A model generated the notes under the pieces. It did not search any database and was not told where the DNA came from. It saw nothing but the letters and a program-made list of their open reading frames with translations. From an uncultured Terriglobales bacterium (GTDB taxonomy: Bacteria; Acidobacteriota; Terriglobia; Terriglobales; Acidobacteriaceae), in contig CATPBJ010000022.1 in assembly GCA_955652395.1 (NCBI GenBank), positions 1 to 63,291 of the forward strand: a DNA stretch of 63,291 nt. The letters are read 5' to 3'. The translations under genes were made by a program, and so were the position numbers. Below, piece by piece: positions 43,829-51,840 of the stretch; position 1 is the first letter of the stretch; each line of letters starts with the position of its first letter.

Positions 43829-45397
43829 CTAGTGTCTGAAGTGCCTGACTCCGGTGAAGATCATGGCGAGCCCCAACCGGTCGGCAGCTTCAATGACCTC
43901 CTGATCGCGAACCGACCCGCCAGGCTGAATGATGGCGGTGGCCCCAACCTTTGCGATTTCTTCCACGCCATCCGGAAAGGGGAAAAATGCGTCTGACGCA
44001 GCTACAGTTCCCTGCAGCGGCAGAACTGCCTTCATGGCGCCGATCTTGCAGGAGTCCACCCGGCTCATCTGGCCCGCGCCGACGCCCACGGTTTGCCCGT
44101 CGCGGGCGTAGAGAATGGCATTCGACTTCACATGCTTGGACACTTTCCAGGCAAATAGCAGGGCGCGTTTCTCCTCAGGCGCAGGTGGTCGTTTGGTGAC
44201 CACCTTGAGATCGGATTCCTGGAGGACGCGCGTGTCGGCGTCCTGCACCAGGATCCCGCCGGAGACATTCTTTAGCAGCCATTTCTGCGGAGCGTTGTTG
44301 ATTTCCACCAGGCGCAGATTCTTTTTGGCAGCGAACTTGGCCTTGGCGGCCTCGTCGAACCCCGGTGCTGCGATGACCTCGAGAAAAAGCTTGGCCATTT
44401 CCTCCGCGGCCTCGCCATCCACCACGCGATTTACTCCGATCACACCCCCGAAAGCTGACACCGGATCGCATTCCAGCGCTTTCTTGTAGGCCTCGGCCAG
44501 CGTCTTGCCGGTTGCGGTACCGCAAGGGTTGGTGTGTTTGATGATGGCGCAGACATTCTGATCAAATTCCTGCGTTAGGTCCCAGGCTGCTTGCAAATCC
44601 ACGATGTTGTTGTAGGAGAGTTCTTTGCCCTGGATCTGGCGGCCGTTGGCCACGCCGCTGCCCGAGCCATCGCTGTACATCGCGGCCTTCTGGTGCGGGT
44701 TCTCGCCGTAGCGCAAGTCCGTCACCTTGCTGAAAGACAGGCGAAGATTCTGGGGAAATCCAGCCTCGGGATGAAACTCGAAATGGCCATTGGCGCTGAC
44801 CCGCTCCAGGGTGGACGCGATGGCCGAATCATAGGCGGCCGTGGCGGCAAACGCCTTTTGTGCCAAACGCCACTTGGTGGCTGCGGACAGTGCGCCGCCC
44901 GAGCTGGCCATCTCCTCGGCGATGACATTGTAGTCGCCGGGCGTGGTGACGACCGCCACGTCCTGAAAATTCTTGGCGGCGGAGCGAATCATCGACGGTC
45001 CGCCAATATCGATGTTTTCGATCAGATCTTCAAAGGGCACGCCAGGCTTGGCGGCGGTCTTCTCGAAGGCGTAAAGATTGACCACCACCATGTCAATCGG
45101 CGCAATTCCGTGCTCGGCGACGGCGCTGCGGTGCGAAGCCACCTCGCGCCGGTGCAGGATGCCTCCGTGCACCTTGGGATGCAGGGTTTTGACCCGCCCG
45201 TCGAGCATCTCGGGAAAGCCGGTAAGCTCGGAAATGTCTTTTACCCCAACCCTGGAGTCACGCAATAGCCTGGCTGTACCGCCGGTCGAAATGAGCTCCA
45301 CGCCCATGTCCGCGAGTTTGCGGGCAAACTCCACCAGTCCCGCCTTGTCCGTCACACTAAGGATGGCGCGCTGTATCTTCGTCTGGGTCGCGGACAT
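43829..45397 (-). CDS. purH: Bifunctional AICAR transformylase/IMP cyclohydrolase
   Basis: A 522-residue PurH that catalyses the last two steps of IMP synthesis. The N-terminal IMP cyclohydrolase (MGS-like) domain has LISTGGTARLLRD and TGFPEMLDGRVKTLHPKVHGG. The C-terminal transformylase domain has IIKHTNPCGTA with the catalytic Lys-His and ends with VRDQEVIEAADRLGLAMIFTG. The length is normal. It is far from purL and purF in this window and on the opposite strand, so purine genes are dispersed. Confidence 0.97.
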   Translation of the reverse strand: MSATQTKIQRAILSVTDKAGLVEFARKLADMGVELISTGGTARLLRDSRVGVKDISELTGFPEMLDGRVKTLHPKVHGGILHRREVASHRSAVAEHGIAPIDMVVVNLYAFEKTAAKPGVPFEDLIENIDIGGPSMIRSAAKNFQDVAVVTTPGDYNVIAEEMASSGGALSAATKWRLAQKAFAATAAYDSAIASTLERVSANGHFEFHPEAGFPQNLRLSFSKVTDLRYGENPHQKAAMYSDGSGSGVANGRQIQGKELSYNNIVDLQAAWDLTQEFDQNVCAIIKHTNPCGTATGKTLAEAYKKALECDPVSAFGGVIGVNRVVDGEAAEEMAKLFLEVIAAPGFDEAAKAKFAAKKNLRLVEINNAPQKWLLKNVSGGILVQDADTRVLQESDLKVVTKRPPAPEEKRALLFAWKVSKHVKSNAILYARDGQTVGVGAGQMSRVDSCKIGAMKAVLPLQGTVAASDAFFPFPDGVEEIAKVGATAIIQPGGSVRDQEVIEAADRLGLAMIFTGVRHFRH

Positions 45398-45454
45398 GGC
45401 AGACCTCGAATGAACAGGAATGTGCCTGGGAAAGGCAGGGAGAAATTCTAACAG

Positions 45455-45552
45455 CAGTCGGGCGTCAGACCTCAGACCTCGGCAAAAAAGGCGGTGGCTG
45501 GTGTTAGCCGAAGGCGAACCGCTGAAGTCCGAGGTCCGCAGTCCGAGGCCTA
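45455..45552. repeat. Inverted repeat, CCGAGGTC family
   Basis: GTCAGACCTCAGACCTCGG (from 45464) faces GAAGTCCGAGGTCCGCAGTC (45524-45543), which runs up to the stop of the uncharacterised gene at 45550. Confidence 0.65.
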
Positions 45553-46197
45553 GATTTTCGCTTTTGCCTTCAGTTTCACTTGGCCGTTCTGCATTTCGAC
45601 GGTGTATTCGACCGCCTCGCAGCCATACTGCTTGCGGATCTGGTCGGTTTTCTTCTGCACGAACGAGGTAAAACTGTCGAGGTTGCCGGAGACGGCTTCG
45701 CCCGATTTCTTTTTGGCTTCAGTGAGTGCCTGGTAGAGTTTTCGCACCTGATCCCCTTCCACGCGGGCGCCGGCACACTGCATGATGAAAGGCTTTGGTT
45801 CTCCGGCCGGTGCGACGGCGGCCGGTGTGGCAGCGACTGCGGCGGTTGCTGCGTGGCTTACGCCGTAGACCTTGTGTTCCTTCTCATGTTCCTCCACACG
45901 CACGCCCTGCACCGAGAGCAGCGCATCCTGGGGGCGGCGGTAACCTTCTTCACGAATGCGGTTCTTCTTGCGCCACAGATCGCTGTAAATGGCGTAGCGT
46001 TGCGCTATTTCGTTGTAGCGGAAACGCTGCGAAAAGCTCATTCGGTTGCCATCGCTGAATTTTCGCAGCAAGGAAAGCACCTTCCACTCAATATCAGTAG
46101 GGGGGCGCTTGGTCGGATTGCTGAAATAAATCTCGTACTCGATCTTCAACCGGCGCAGCTGTGAGTCGAGGACGGTCAATTCTTCGTCGATGGTCAC
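45550..46197 (-). CDS. Uncharacterised coiled-coil protein, MXAN_5187 C-terminal-like
   Basis: A 215-residue cytosolic protein. GTG 46197 has GGAG 7 nt upstream. The N-terminal part (about 1-90) is charged and helical (LDSQLRRLKIEYEIYFSNPTK). An Ala/Pro linker (AATAAVAATPAAVAPAG) follows. The C-terminal domain (about 150-215: VRKLYQALTEAKKKSGEA, FTSFVQKKTDQIRKQYGC, VEYTVEMQNGQVKLKAKAKI) resembles the MXAN_5187 C-terminal domain known from Myxococcus and relatives. The function is unknown to me. It lies upstream of purH on the same strand with a repeat between them. Confidence 0.75.
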   Translation of the reverse strand: MTIDEELTVLDSQLRRLKIEYEIYFSNPTKRPPTDIEWKVLSLLRKFSDGNRMSFSQRFRYNEIAQRYAIYSDLWRKKNRIREEGYRRPQDALLSVQGVRVEEHEKEHKVYGVSHAATAAVAATPAAVAPAGEPKPFIMQCAGARVEGDQVRKLYQALTEAKKKSGEAVSGNLDSFTSFVQKKTDQIRKQYGCEAVEYTVEMQNGQVKLKAKAKI

Positions 46198-46289
46198 CTG
46201 GGATCTCCAGCCGACAGTCTAGGGGTTGGCTGGCATCCGGACGAGATTCCCATTGGCCACAAAAGGGATGGAACGAAAGTACCCAAAAG

Positions 46290-46417
46290 CAGCTGTCAGC
46301 CATCGGCTTTCAGCGCTCAGTCAAACCCGTCGGACAGCGTGCCCGGGCAATGGGCCATGCAAAACGGTCAACGGCCGTAAGGGTGGATTTAGCTGAGGGT
46401 TGATCGCTGAGAGCTTA
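46290..46417. repeat. Inverted repeat, CAGCTGTCAGC family
   Basis: AGCTGTCAGCCATCGGCTTT (46291-46310) faces GCTGAGGGTTGATCGCTGAG (46392-46411). Related single arms are at 8925 and 24376. Confidence 0.65.
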
Positions 46418-46756
46418 CTTCGCTGCCATCTTCTTAACCATGGCCAGGACCAGCTTGCGGTCGCTGTCGTTGAGGCTGACAGCATAGCGGCGAATCTGGC
46501 TCAGGAAGCGGACTTCGTCGTCGGACAGTTGAGGCAGGTTCTTGGACCCGTTAGTGTGTCCGGATTCGGAGAAAAACTGCGACAGCGCGATTTCCATGGC
46601 GCCGGCAATCTTGGCCAGCGTATCGAGCGATGGGATGGTGTGTCCATTCTCCACCCGCGACAGGTAGCAGCGCAGTAGGCCGGTGCGCTTTTCGATGTCC
46701 CCCTGGGACATACCTCTTTGCAGCCGGTAGTTTCGGATGGTCTCGCCGATGTTCAT
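46415..46756 (-). CDS. XRE-family HTH transcriptional regulator
   Basis: A 113-residue regulator with an N-terminal Cro/C1-type helix-turn-helix (residues 1-60: IGETIRNYRLQRGMSQGDIE, KRTGLLRCYLSRVENGHTIP). A short C-terminal segment, LSDDEVRFLSQIRRYAVSLN, is common to a small acidobacterial family. The start MNIGETIR at 46756 follows domain alignment; no ribosome site is visible. The target is unknown. A truncated hydrolase gene lies 195 bp upstream. Confidence 0.87.
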   Translation of the reverse strand: MNIGETIRNYRLQRGMSQGDIEKRTGLLRCYLSRVENGHTIPSLDTLAKIAGAMEIALSQFFSESGHTNGSKNLPQLSDDEVRFLSQIRRYAVSLNDSDRKLVLAMVKKMAAK

Positions 46757-46950
46757 TGAGAAAGCAACCAAAGCAGACCCCCAGAGGATGAGGTGCATAG
46801 TAACCAGAGTAGTACCTTCTGGCAAGAGGAATTTCGTTGCACCACAACCGGTGATGGAGTAGGAGCGCGAACTCCGCGCCCGCAGAGCCGCTGTTACAGC
46901 CGTTTAGTAATCGATCATCGGGTTCCATGATTTTCTACCGCTGTGCCCAA

Positions 46951-47316
46951 TCACTTTTTCAGCGTAGCGGCCAAGAAACTGCTGGTGTGTTTCCGGGCAT
47001 CGGCAGCGCGGTAGCCTGCCTTGTTGTTGGGATTCTCAAAGCCATGCCCGGCGTCGGGATGAATCACCATTTCGACTTTGTCGCCTTGCTGCTTCAAGGC
47101 TTGCTCGAACTTTTTGACGTCGTCCACCGGGATGCCGCGGTCCTGTCCGCCGAAAATGCCCAGTACCGAAGCGTTAATCTTCTTGAGAGAAGCAGCGGCG
47201 GCGGCGAGGTGGCCGTAGTTGATGACGGCCGCGGTCGACGTGGGCTCCTGCAACGCCACATCGAGCGAGTACTCACATTCGACTGTGATTCCAGAAACTA
47301 CGTTGCTAGTTCTCAC
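46951..47316 (-). pseudogene. Dienelactone hydrolase family, 5'-truncated
   Basis: The 121 codons match only the C-terminal half of a dienelactone hydrolase: YSLDVALQEP, then INYGHLA, LGIFGGQDRGIPVDDVKKFE with the triad Asp, and HPDAGHGFENPNNKAGYRAA with the triad His. The N-terminal half, including the nucleophile elbow (GWCMGG-type), is missing: the similarity begins immediately after that motif. The frame opens with a GTG that overlaps the TGA stop of the GNAT gene (TTGTGA), so a short inactive product could still be made. I read it as a deletion relic. Confidence 0.75.
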
Positions 47317-47771
47317 AAATCCAGTTCCATATACAACGCCCCCCCCATCGGATTGGGGCGATAAGGCTCGATCTCCTTGAATCCGAGCCGCCGGTACATG
47401 GCCACCGCATTGGGCATCACCGGCGCGACCGTATCAAGGCGTATCTTGCGGCACCCCATGGCCCGGCCTTCGGCGATCATGGTTTCCGCCAGCACACGTC
47501 CCAGGCCCTTGCCCCGAAATTGCGGGCGGAGATAGAGCCGCTTGATCTCGCAAATTCCCGGTCCCAACCGGTGAAGAGCGACGCAACCCGCCAGCTGACC
47601 TCGATACTCCGCGATTAAGAGTCGCCCCTCGGGGGGGGCGTAATCGCCAGGGAGGCCAGAGAGTTCCTGGTCAAAACTTTGAAAACATAGACTGAAGCCG
47701 AGCGACTGCGCGTACTCGAGAAAGAGTTCACGTGCCTGTTCAATCTGGGCAGGTGACTCCGCCTGGGTCAT
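47313..47771 (-). CDS. GNAT family N-acetyltransferase
   Basis: A 152-residue GNAT. The start MTQAESPAQIEQARELF is preferred; a GTG 21 nt further upstream is possible and neither has a clear ribosome site. Acetyl-CoA contacts are in LRPQFRGKGLGRVLAETMI, preceded by CEIKRLY and followed by AVAMYRRLGFKEIEPY. It resembles the small GNATs often annotated as amino-acid or MarR-fused acetyltransferases. It is 55 bp downstream of fabG on the same strand and its stop overlaps the truncated hydrolase start. Confidence 0.87.
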   Translation of the reverse strand: MTQAESPAQIEQARELFLEYAQSLGFSLCFQSFDQELSGLPGDYAPPEGRLLIAEYRGQLAGCVALHRLGPGICEIKRLYLRPQFRGKGLGRVLAETMIAEGRAMGCRKIRLDTVAPVMPNAVAMYRRLGFKEIEPYRPNPMGGALYMELDL

Positions 47772-47826
47772 GGTAAGTCTGGGATTCCCCACGCTGTCGT
47801 TCCTTACACCATCTTTTCTACGTCCA

Positions 47827-48570
47827 TCAACCCATCAGCATGCCGCCGTTTACGTTCAGCACATGCCCGGTAATATACGAAGCTTCCTCCGCAGCCAGAA
47901 ACGCCACGGCATTCGCAACGTCCTCGGGCGTGCCCACGCGCCCGAGCGGAATCATCTTCACGGCATTCTGCTTGAAGTCGTCGCCGAGTCCCGAGGTCAT
48001 CGCGGTCTCGATGAAACCCGGAGCGACAGCGTTGCAGGTGATGTTGCGCGAGCTGACTTCGCGAGCGATGGCCATGGTCAGCCCGATCAGCCCCGCTTTG
48101 GAAGCCGCATAGTTGGCTTGCCCGGCTTGTCCCGTCTGCCCAAAAATGGAGGTGATGTTGATGATCCTTCCCCACCGCTGCTTAAGCATCGACCCGATCG
48201 CCTGCTGGGTGCAGAGATACGCCGAGGTCAAGTTGGTGTTGAGGACGGCGTCCCAGTCGGCGCGCTTCATGCGCATGACTAGCTGGTCCCGGGTGATGCC
48301 GGCGTTGTTTACCAGGATGTCGATCTTGCCAAGTTGGGCGATTGCAGCCTTGAAGGCGGACTTGATTTGCTCTTCGTTACCGACGTCCATGGGAAAAGCC
48401 GTAGCCTTGCCTCCCGCTGCCGTGATTTCGCCCGCGAGTTCGTGCAACTTGTCCTGGCCGCGCGCCGCCAGCGCTACGGCGGCCCCGGACTGGGCCAGTT
48501 TCCAGGCACAAGCCCGGCCAATGCCTTGCGATGCCCCCGTCACCAGCGCAACCCGGCCCGAAAGAGTCAT
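47827..48570 (-). CDS. fabG: 3-oxoacyl-[ACP] reductase
   Basis: A 247-residue short-chain dehydrogenase that reduces 3-oxoacyl-ACP with NADPH in fatty-acid elongation. ATG 48570 has AGGAGA 5 nt upstream. The cofactor-binding TGASQGIGRACA, the NNAG motif (DILVNNAGITRDQL) and the catalytic Ser-Tyr-Lys (NITSIFGQTGQAGQANYAAS and following Lys) are all present. The C-terminal YITGHVLNVNGGMLM is the FabG ending. No acpP or fabF adjoins it here, so an acetoacetyl-CoA or other SDR role cannot be fully excluded. Confidence 0.94.
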   Translation of the reverse strand: MTLSGRVALVTGASQGIGRACAWKLAQSGAAVALAARGQDKLHELAGEITAAGGKATAFPMDVGNEEQIKSAFKAAIAQLGKIDILVNNAGITRDQLVMRMKRADWDAVLNTNLTSAYLCTQQAIGSMLKQRWGRIINITSIFGQTGQAGQANYAASKAGLIGLTMAIAREVSSRNITCNAVAPGFIETAMTSGLGDDFKQNAVKMIPLGRVGTPEDVANAVAFLAAEEASYITGHVLNVNGGMLMG

Positions 48571-48612
48571 GGATTCTCCTGGCCAACAGAACGGGAGATT
48601 ATACTCGGGTTC

Positions 48613-48714
48613 AATGTAGGCGCGAGCGTCCCGCTCGTGCGGGGCCATGATCATGGCATCGGGAAGGCTCAGAATGCGGGAACGGAGGACGCACGAGCGG
48701 GACGTTCGCGCCTA
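48613..48714. repeat. REPIN-like element, GTAGGCGCGAGC family
   Basis: The left arm TAGGCGCGAGCGTCCCGCTC (from 48617) and the right arm GAGCGGGACGTTCGCGCCTA (48695-48714) are near-perfect inverted repeats of about 24 bp flanking about 50 bp. Each arm is also a hairpin of its own. A single arm is at 6089-6118. Confidence 0.85.
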
Positions 48715-48761
48715 TCTCTTGTCCAAGGCAGGCATGGCTCGGCAAGATTTCCTTTCAGCAA

Positions 48762-48923
48762 TCATGTTTGCGCCGCCACAGCGGCATCGATCTCGCCACG
48801 AAACTGCAGTCGCCGCTCCTCCACCTCCCCAGACTCGGTGTCCACTAATGCAATTTGCGGGAAGCCCGGGTGAAAGTCACAACCTTGTATCTTGTTTGCA
48901 TCTGCCCGATTCTCGGGGTCCAT
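48762..48923 (-). pseudogene. IS110-family transposase, N-terminal remnant
   Basis: The frame opens MDPENRADANKIQGCDFHPG and continues QIALVDTESGEVEERRL, which is the start of the RuvC-like DEDD domain of IS110 transposases (first catalytic Asp in GCDFHP). It breaks off after about 45 recognisable residues and ends AAVAAQT. The rest of the gene (normally 300-400 codons) is absent; a palindromic repeat stands beyond the break. This is a dead fragment. The identification is from motif memory, not a search. Confidence 0.65.
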
Positions 48924-49300
48924 GCTAGTAGGAAGCTGGATCGGGTTTCGACGGGAGGCCGAGCCCATCCTGAGGCGCTGGGGTTTGCCGCCTGGATTCT
49001 AGATGGCCCCCCGCCTTCCTTTCCCACGCCGTGGAGAATCCCAGGCCCACGGGAGCCTGCGTGTTCTCCGAAAGGGGTGGAGGGGTTCGCAGGCATCGAT
49101 GGCAGCGCGCGTGAGATCAGCGTGGCGCATCGTCGAGGCAAAGAAGAGAAGGTCGTGCTCGCTAGCGTTGCCCCTAGGGCCTCAGGACACCCAGCGCTTT
49201 TGAGTTACTTGTGGCCAGGAGCGGAGCGTGTGCGGGTCTGCTGGGGGGCCAGCGGTCATTACCGCCTCCAGGCTTACCGGCAGGTAGAGGTTAGCGGGTG
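48924..49300 (-). other. Candidate noncoding end of the IS110 remnant (bridge-RNA region)
   Basis: A GC-rich, gene-free stretch directly upstream of the transposase remnant, where IS110-group elements keep a long noncoding end that encodes the bridge RNA. It contains a nested hairpin, GGAGAA...CAGGC (49031-49044) pairing with GCCTG...TTCTCC (49054-49069), plus further complementary pieces. Frames that cross it give low-complexity Pro/Arg products unlike any protein I know. The boundary at 49300 is arbitrary. Confidence 0.4.
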
Positions 49301-49532
49301 AATCCTGGTCGCGCTCGACGCTTTGCCGAATATTCCTCGACGGAAAAAAAGAGAGGGTTCTCCTGCACCTCTCCGCGAGAGAAACAAGTTGACATTAAGA
49401 GAAAATCTATAATCTTCGTATTCGGCTCCTTTCTCCCGAGCCTGAGACGGCTCCCACCACCAAAGTCTATTCGGGCGTGGGACCGACATTGTCATGGAAT
49501 CATTTAGACCAATGAATTGTTGGTGCGCATTC
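49301..49532. other. Gene-free stretch
   Basis: No credible gene. It holds TTGACA (49389-49394) and TATAAT (49408-49413) separated by only 13 bp, too close for a standard promoter, and a GC-rich palindromic piece near 49437-49460. Confidence 0.4.
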
Positions 49533-49763
49533 CTAGTCCGCGGGGTGCGGCGTCGGATCGTTAGGATCCCAGTAGGAGCCTTCTTCGAGCAGCTTTTCCA
49601 GCTCTGCGCGAGCGTGCGCCGTCAGTTGGGCGGCATAACTTTTTGCCGAATGCTGACGCTCAGGAGTCAACTCGGCGACCCGGACCGCGAGGAGCGGCGC
49701 ATCCTGTTCCAGCATGCGTACCAAACGTTGGGCACGATCAATTCTTACGTGAATCGACAGCAT
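49533..49763 (-). CDS. Small conserved-looking hypothetical protein
   Basis: A 76-residue, mostly helical, charged protein (MLSIHVRIDRAQRLVRMLEQ; ERQHSAKSYAAQLTAHARAE; ending SYWDPNDPTPHPAD). AGGT lies a few bases before the ATG. The composition and codon use look genuinely coding, and no longer frame competes on the other strand. I do not recognise the family, and no neighbour suggests a role. Confidence 0.5.
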   Translation of the reverse strand: MLSIHVRIDRAQRLVRMLEQDAPLLAVRVAELTPERQHSAKSYAAQLTAHARAELEKLLEEGSYWDPNDPTPHPAD

Positions 49764-50024
49764 AGGACCTCGGTTGTGATTTCCTTTCCAGCGTGACGGG
49801 CGAGTCGAAAATGTGCAAGTCTCAAACTGGATGCTGCCGGAGGTCCGGTATAAATGCGGGAAGGATTCGGGGCGAACTCAATCAGTCGGAAGGCTGCGCC
49901 ATTTTGTCGCATGGCTCGGCCAGCCAGTCATCTAGCTGCGCCCGCGATTCCTTGGCCATATCGATGAAGCGAAGACCGGCGCATTTTTTCTCCGGAAACC
50001 CAGAAACAGGAAACTAGTCGTCCC

Positions 50025-50534
50025 ATGTATAAGCGGGTTTATCTTTCGTTGGGCTCAAACGTTGGCAATCGCGCAGCCAATTTGGATGCGGCCATCGACC
50101 ACATGGGCGCCCTGGGCAAAGTGATCGTAGTCTCGTCGTTTTATGAAACGGAACCGGTCGAATTCGCCGTCCAACCCTGGTTCCTCAACTGTGCCGTCGG
50201 CCTGGACACCGAAAAGATGCCGCGGCAACTGCTGTCAGCAATTCTCGACATTGAAAAACAAATGGGCCGGCGGCGAGTCCAGAAAAAAGGCCCGCGCACC
50301 CTCGACATCGACATGCTCCTGTTTGGCAACTCGATCGTCAAGACCAAGGGTCTCACCATTCCACACCCAGCCATTCACGAGCGCCGCTTCGTGCTCGAGC
50401 CCCTCGCCGAAATTGCGCCGCAGGTGCGGCACCCGGTGTTCAATCTCACCATGCGGGAGTTAAGGGACGCGTTGCCCCCGGGACAAACCGTAAGGCGCCT
50501 ACAGAAAAACTCGCCACGGATTTACGCGGATTAA
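50025..50534 (+). CDS. folK: 2-amino-4-hydroxy-6-hydroxymethyldihydropteridine pyrophosphokinase
   Basis: A 169-residue HPPK that transfers pyrophosphate from ATP to the pterin in folate synthesis. Signatures are VYLSLGSNVGNRAANL, the aromatic-binding SSFYETEPV and RTLDIDMLLFG with the Mg-binding Asp pair. IPHPAIHERRFVLEPLAEIAP follows. The last residues, PRIYAD, and the TAA stop are encoded by the left arm of a CCACGGAT repeat (50510-50594), so the true end of the ancestral protein was probably displaced. No folP or folB adjoins. Confidence 0.95.
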   Translation: MYKRVYLSLGSNVGNRAANLDAAIDHMGALGKVIVVSSFYETEPVEFAVQPWFLNCAVGLDTEKMPRQLLSAILDIEKQMGRRRVQKKGPRTLDIDMLLFGNSIVKTKGLTIPHPAIHERRFVLEPLAEIAPQVRHPVFNLTMRELRDALPPGQTVRRLQKNSPRIYAD

Positions 50535-50594
50535 CACGGATCTCTTTCATTTCTTGTCCAGATTTATCCGTGCGGATCGGGGCGATCCGTGGCC
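50510..50594. repeat. Inverted repeat, CCACGGAT family, overlapping folK
   Basis: GCCACGGATTTACGCGGATT (50512-50531) faces ATCCGTGCGGATCGGGGCGA and TCCGTGGC (ending 50593). The left arm supplies the folK stop codon. Confidence 0.8.
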
Positions 50595-50600
50595 CGCGTT

Positions 50601-51251
50601 CTAGGGGGTAATAATCCGGCTGCCAACTTCTTCCGGCGCGGCGATTCCGGATGGCCTTTCCGGAAACTGGGCCAAGAGGAAGTCGACGAAGGCGCGCGAT
50701 TTCGGCCTTCCCGAGGTGCGGCCGTGGGCCATGCGTACCAAGAAAACCAGCGCGCGCAGCACTTCCGAGTCGCGTAGTTGTGAGTATCCTACGTGCTTTT
50801 GCTCGGCCTCGCGATATTCCTTGAGCATGTTCTGCACTTCCGCCACTACCGCCTGCTGGGTCGCGCTGGCAATCGGGCTCTCGTAATGCAATCCCGAATT
50901 GACCAGCGTCTCCCAGGTTTTGGCCAGCGAGGTGAGGGCCGTGATCAGATCAGCGTCCTTCAAGGTGCGGTCGGCGCGAACGCTCTTCGACAGCGCGTAA
51001 GTCAAACCCATGATCAAATGCTCGTGCTGATAGAGAAACTGGTCCTCGACTTCCACCTGCACAAAGAGATCCGCCGGGTTCAGGTCCCTCATGCTGCGCG
51101 GTTGCCCGCGAGCTTGCTGAAGATACACGCAGTCACTGGGACACTCGAGAGTCACCTCGCGCTGCTCACCACAGCATTGCGGACAAATGCGGCCGTGGAT
51201 GGCCGGGCAGAAGCGCTTCTCCTTACGTTTTTCGCAAATCGCACAGCTCAC
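50601..51251 (-). CDS. Cys-rich zinc-ribbon-like protein of unknown function
   Basis: A 216-residue protein. GTG 51251 has GGAG 9 nt upstream. The N-terminal 45 residues hold eight cysteines (CAICEKRKEKRFCPA, ICPQCCGEQ and ECPSDCVYLQQ), probably two zinc sites. The rest (about 55-216) is helical: DLFVQVEVEDQFLYQHEHLI, TALTSLAKTWETLVNSGLHY and RALVFLVRMAHGRTSGRPKS. The C-terminal FVDFLLAQFPERP is conserved-looking. I do not recognise a named domain. A nucleic-acid or protein-interaction role is only a guess. Confidence 0.75.
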   Translation of the reverse strand: MSCAICEKRKEKRFCPAIHGRICPQCCGEQREVTLECPSDCVYLQQARGQPRSMRDLNPADLFVQVEVEDQFLYQHEHLIMGLTYALSKSVRADRTLKDADLITALTSLAKTWETLVNSGLHYESPIASATQQAVVAEVQNMLKEYREAEQKHVGYSQLRDSEVLRALVFLVRMAHGRTSGRPKSRAFVDFLLAQFPERPSGIAAPEEVGSRIITP

Positions 51252-51467
51252 GAGATGAGTCTCCGAAAACCATTATGACATCAGCGCGGACAATAGAACT
51301 TGCGTAACATCACGGCCTGCGGTCGTTGCTCCAGCTACCCAATGGGCCATTTTGGGACGTTTTGGGGATGTGACCCGCGCGTGAACGCGATTTTGGCGGT
51401 CTTTTCAGACGTCCATATCAATAAATCCGCATAAAATGCGGCTGAAACGTCACTTTTCCACAGAGCG

Positions 51468-51477
51468 CTGGTATAAG
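51468..51477 (+). promoter_or_regulatory. Candidate extended -10 promoter of the HU gene
   Basis: CTGGTATAAG contains TGG followed by TATAAG, an extended -10 pattern. It stands about 50 nt before the HU start codon. No convincing -35 box is present. Confidence 0.4.
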
Positions 51478-51523
51478 ATAGCGCACACCGCAGGAAAATT
51501 TCAGTGAATTCAGAGGAGGTTTC

Positions 51524-51817
51524 ATGGCTTCAGGTTTGACCAAGACACAACTCGTCCGCCATCTGGCGGAGAAGATCGAGACCAACAACAAGACCGCAGC
51601 AGCATTTCTCGAGCACCTCACCGACATCGCCGTTAAGGAGACCAAGAAGAACGGGCTCTTCGTAATCCCCGGACTGGGTCGGCTGGTAAAGGCTCATCGC
51701 AAGGCCCGTCTCGGACGCAATCCTCAGACTGGTGAACCGATCCAGATCAAAGCCAAGACGGTGGTGAAATTCCGCGTTGCCAAAGCAGCCAAGGACGCCA
51801 TTGCTCCCAAGAAGTAG
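51524..51817 (+). CDS. HU/IHF-family DNA-binding protein
   Basis: A 97-residue histone-like protein. TGAATTCAGAGGAGGTTTC precedes the ATG with a strong ribosome site (GAGGAGG, 5 nt). The N-terminal helices (LTKTQLVRHLAEKIETNNKT) and GLFVIPGLGRLVKAHRKAR fit the family, and the DNA-binding beta-arm contains RNPQTGEPIQIKAKTVVKF. The length is the family norm. It should bend and compact DNA as a dimer. It is monocistronic with its own terminator. Confidence 0.95.
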   Translation: MASGLTKTQLVRHLAEKIETNNKTAAAFLEHLTDIAVKETKKNGLFVIPGLGRLVKAHRKARLGRNPQTGEPIQIKAKTVVKFRVAKAAKDAIAPKK

Positions 51818-51840
51818 TTTTAGTTTCGTGCTCGGCGTGA

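Noticed and set aside
48855..49301. 148-residue plus-strand frame in the gene-free region beyond fabG
   Set aside because: Pro/Arg/Gly-rich with no ribosome site or family; it runs across the candidate IS110 noncoding end and antisense to the transposase remnant.
49389..49413. TTGACA and TATAAT as a promoter
   Set aside because: The spacer is only 13 bp and no gene follows.
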